DNA from: Planctomycetota bacterium
GTDB lineage: Bacteria > Planctomycetota > Phycisphaerae > Sedimentisphaerales > Anaerohalosphaeraceae
Assembly: GCA_030637065.1 (NCBI GenBank)
Contig: DAOVVQ010000209.1
Coordinates: forward strand, 1-6,761
Reading direction: 5' to 3'
Length of the DNA: 6,761 bases
The stretch's first letter is position 1, and every line of letters begins with the position of its first letter. The notes under the pieces are model-generated. The model was not told where the DNA came from. It searched no databases and was given only the letters and a program-made list of their open reading frames with translations. The translations under genes and the position numbers were made by a program. Shown one piece after another: positions 4,963-6,761 of the stretch.

Positions 4963-4971
4963 ATAAAGATT

Positions 4972-6102
4972 ATGGTTATGCGTAGCTCTTTTCTTGTTGC
5001 TGTTGTTATTGGACTCTTGTTCACACCTTCCCTGCAGGCCGCAACCGTCGATACAACCGGTGTTTCATCGGATGACGGTCTTGTTGTGCGTATCGTATTC
5101 TTTACTCCTTCGGATGTCGAGCCGCCGGATGGTGCCAGGCAGCGCATGAAGGAGATCGTCGACTATACCCAGGCCTTCTTTGCTAAATGGATGAAGCACT
5201 GGGGGTATGAGCCCGATGTTGTGCTGCCGGTTAATCGCGACAAGGACGGTTTCCCCGAGATACTGTTCGTCAAAGGCAAACATACCTTAGCCAGCGGCAA
5301 GTATGACAAGCTCGGGTTCGCAAACGAGATCAAAGAGACCGCCGCCCAACAGTACGGCATCCCAGCCGAAGGGCAGTTCTGGTGGTTCTTCATGTACAAG
5401 GCTGTCGAGACCGGCTGGGGCCGCGGCGGCGGAAGCGTTCAGGGCGGGACCTCCAACGCCAGGTATTTCACGAATCCCGGCACGATCGGCATAAACGACG
5501 ACTTAGCCTCCGGTCTGTTGCTGGACATCAGCCTTAAAGGCGCAATCCATGAATTCGGACATGCCTTAGGTCTGCCGCATATCGGACCGCAGGATGGCGA
5601 CGATCTCGGCAATACACTGATGGGCCCGAATAACCCGGCGTATGCAAGCAAGAAGAATCCGAACGAACCGCGCGTCTATCTATCCAAAGCCGCCGCTGCA
5701 ATGCTCTACAGGCACCCGTTGTTTACCGGGACGACTCGCAATCGCGACCGTATGCCGAGAATACAAATAAGCGATATCAATGCCGCCTACGACCGGGCGA
5801 ATAAGCGAATCGAGGTTACCGGCAAGCTAAAGCCGGCTGGGGTGGCCCACAGTGTCGTCATCGGCAACGCCGCCAAGAGGGTTGGCTCATACTGGCAAAA
5901 AGCGTTCGTCGGCAAGATCGACAAAGACGGCTCGTTTAAGGTCCATGTCGAAGAATTGCCCAAAACCGGCGGCGTCCTGAAGATCGGAATGTGCTTTAAC
6001 AACGGAGCAATAAAAGGCAAAGGCAACGGCCTGGGATTTACCAGAACCGCAATAGAAAAACCATACACCTTCACAAAAAACGGCTACGTATTCGCCGATT
6101 AG
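4972..6102 (+). CDS. Secreted metzincin-like zinc metallopeptidase
   Basis: The 376-residue precursor has a signal peptide (hydrophobic 7-18, likely cleavage after LQA at 23), so the enzyme is probably exported. The mature N-terminal part (about 33-245) is a zincin domain carrying the extended zinc motif HEFGHALGLPH (193-203). H193, H197 and H203 would bind zinc and E194 would activate water. M217 in NTLMGP (214-219) fits the Met-turn that defines metzincins. No prodomain with a cysteine switch is seen. The C-terminal 110 residues (about 267-376), rich in alternating hydrophobics, may form a beta-sandwich for substrate or surface binding. Substrate and subfamily are not recognised; the GWGRGGGSVQGG stretch (about 145-156) is an unusual glycine-rich loop just before the catalytic helix. 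The gene lies 128 nt after the redoxin-TlpA gene with no evident promoter, so co-transcription is likely. A second in-frame ATG at 4978 is an equally workable start. Confidence 0.87.
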   Translation: MVMRSSFLVAVVIGLLFTPSLQAATVDTTGVSSDDGLVVRIVFFTPSDVEPPDGARQRMKEIVDYTQAFFAKWMKHWGYEPDVVLPVNRDKDGFPEILFVKGKHTLASGKYDKLGFANEIKETAAQQYGIPAEGQFWWFFMYKAVETGWGRGGGSVQGGTSNARYFTNPGTIGINDDLASGLLLDISLKGAIHEFGHALGLPHIGPQDGDDLGNTLMGPNNPAYASKKNPNEPRVYLSKAAAAMLYRHPLFTGTTRNRDRMPRIQISDINAAYDRANKRIEVTGKLKPAGVAHSVVIGNAAKRVGSYWQKAFVGKIDKDGSFKVHVEELPKTGGVLKIGMCFNNGAIKGKGNGLGFTRTAIEKPYTFTKNGYVFAD

Positions 6103-6196
6103 AGCGCCACAGCAGGGTTTTTCGCATATCATAACGCAAAGTCAGCCTCAGAAACCGGTCTTTGGCGATATTCAGCAATGTTTTCAGCTTTTTTTC

Positions 6197-6224
6197 TTGA
6201 CTGCCCAGCGGACCGCGGTATAAT
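6197..6224 (+). promoter_or_regulatory. Sigma-70 promoter of the last gene
   Basis: TTGACT (6197-6202) and a perfect TATAAT (6219-6224) are 16 nt apart. The start would be near 6231, with a leader of about 40 nt. The rest of the 6103-6271 spacer shows no clear terminator for the peptidase gene. Confidence 0.7.
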
Positions 6225-6260
6225 GGTTTTAAATAAACGGGGGACAAATCTTTATTAGAA

Positions 6261-6268
6261 GGAGGAGG
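6261..6268 (+). promoter_or_regulatory. Strong ribosome binding site of the last gene
   Basis: GGAGGAGG holds two overlapping GGAGG cores, 6 and 3 nt before ATG 6272. The first has the better spacing. This supports high translation and fixes the start of the truncated gene. Confidence 0.75.
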
Positions 6269-6271
6269 ACA

Positions 6272-6761
6272 ATGCAAAGGTCCGTATGTTTGACAGTAAT
6301 CATACTTCTAACGTTAGCCGCCCCTCTAAGCGCTTATAGTGTACTTTGGGATACAAGTCACGGAGTAGGCTACGGTCATGAACCCGCTGAGAAGTTTGCA
6401 CCGTTGGTTCAGGCCCTCCAATCGAACGATTTCACTGTTACTGTGACCAGAGGTGGTTTTTTAACAGATGACCCTGGAGGCTATGACGTGATTGTCGTCT
6501 GCGTGGGCAGCGCCTGGTACAGTTCGTATACATCCGCAGAAGTTGATCGAATAACTGATTTCGTAAATAGCGGCGGTGGTCTACTGATAATGTCGGACAA
6601 CACCTACTGCCCTAATCACTATGTTCAACCGGTAGCCTCTGCCTTTGGGGTTACAGTTGGCGCATCGGGGAGGATTCCCGGCGATCTATATTTAACTGAA
6701 TTTGCGGACCACCCCCTTTTTGACGGGATAAACCGGATATATATGCGTGCGGCTGGTGAAG
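6272..6761 (+). CDS. Exported flavodoxin-fold/GATase-like protein, 3' end outside window
   Basis: The first 163 residues are present and the frame is open to the window edge. A signal peptide (MQRS, hydrophobic 5-17, likely cleavage after LSA at 21) indicates export. The mature protein begins with SVLWDTSHGVGYGHEP (23-38), then a helix, YDVIVVCVGSAW (71-82) and an acidic helix leading to FVNSGGGLLIMSDN (97-110). This alternation of strand, helix and the GGGLL(I) turn resembles class I glutamine-amidotransferase-like folds such as the ThuA and DUF4350 groups, which often lack the catalytic cysteine and serve as non-enzymatic domains. No amidotransferase Cys-His pair is evident in the visible part. 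A later segment, FADHPLFDGINRI (145-157), is of the type seen in those families. The missing C-terminus could carry an anchor or sorting signal. Confidence 0.75.
   Translation, partial: MQRSVCLTVIILLTLAAPLSAYSVLWDTSHGVGYGHEPAEKFAPLVQALQSNDFTVTVTRGGFLTDDPGGYDVIVVCVGSAWYSSYTSAEVDRITDFVNSGGGLLIMSDNTYCPNHYVQPVASAFGVTVGASGRIPGDLYLTEFADHPLFDGINRIYMRAAGE

Overview
This is bacterial DNA of moderate GC content. It has canonical sigma-70-type promoters, GGAGG-type ribosome binding sites and all supported genes on the + strand. The gene families (a PerR-type Fur regulator, a secreted double-thioredoxin-fold protein, a secreted zincin, a secreted flavodoxin-fold/GATase-like protein) and the short palindromic repeats between genes fit Planctomycetota, perhaps the Phycisphaerae. 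That is only a low-confidence guess; no marker gene fixes the taxon.

Layout. Bases 1-251 carry no gene. They hold two copies of a GGTAAC-type repeat (3-33, 158-187) flanking a 77-bp palindromic element (49-125). Bases 252-1811 encode an intact phage-type terminase large subunit (ATPase, four-cysteine insertion, RNase H-like nuclease) with no small terminase, portal or capsid gene in view. Bases 1812-2273 carry no convincing protein gene. They do hold a well-spaced promoter (1907-1935) with a 16-bp palindrome over its -10, a tandem array of about 14-bp units (1999-2067) and a strong intrinsic terminator (2103-2136). Together these look like a small independent transcription unit of about 195 nt. 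Bases 2274-2696 encode a PerR-like Fur-family metalloregulator. Bases 3018-3431 encode a small nine-cysteine protein of unknown function under its own promoter. Bases 3432-3653 hold degenerate AT-rich and palindromic repeats.

A near-consensus promoter (3654-3682) drives a secreted redoxin-TlpA fusion (3728-4843). It is followed, without a visible terminator, by a secreted HExxHxxGxxH metallopeptidase (4972-6102). A third, diverged copy of the GGTAAC repeat sits between them. A further promoter (6197-6224) starts a secreted protein that runs off the window (from 6272).

How they may work together. The PerR-like sensor and the exported thiol-redox protein both suggest peroxide or redox physiology, but they are separate transcription units and no PerR box links them. 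The redoxin-TlpA and metallopeptidase genes may be co-transcribed and both products are exported. The terminase looks like a solitary phage-derived gene. The least explained parts are the putative small RNA unit at 1907-2136, the lone terminase, the cysteine-rich protein and the dispersed repeats. I found no tRNA, rRNA, CRISPR array or transposase.
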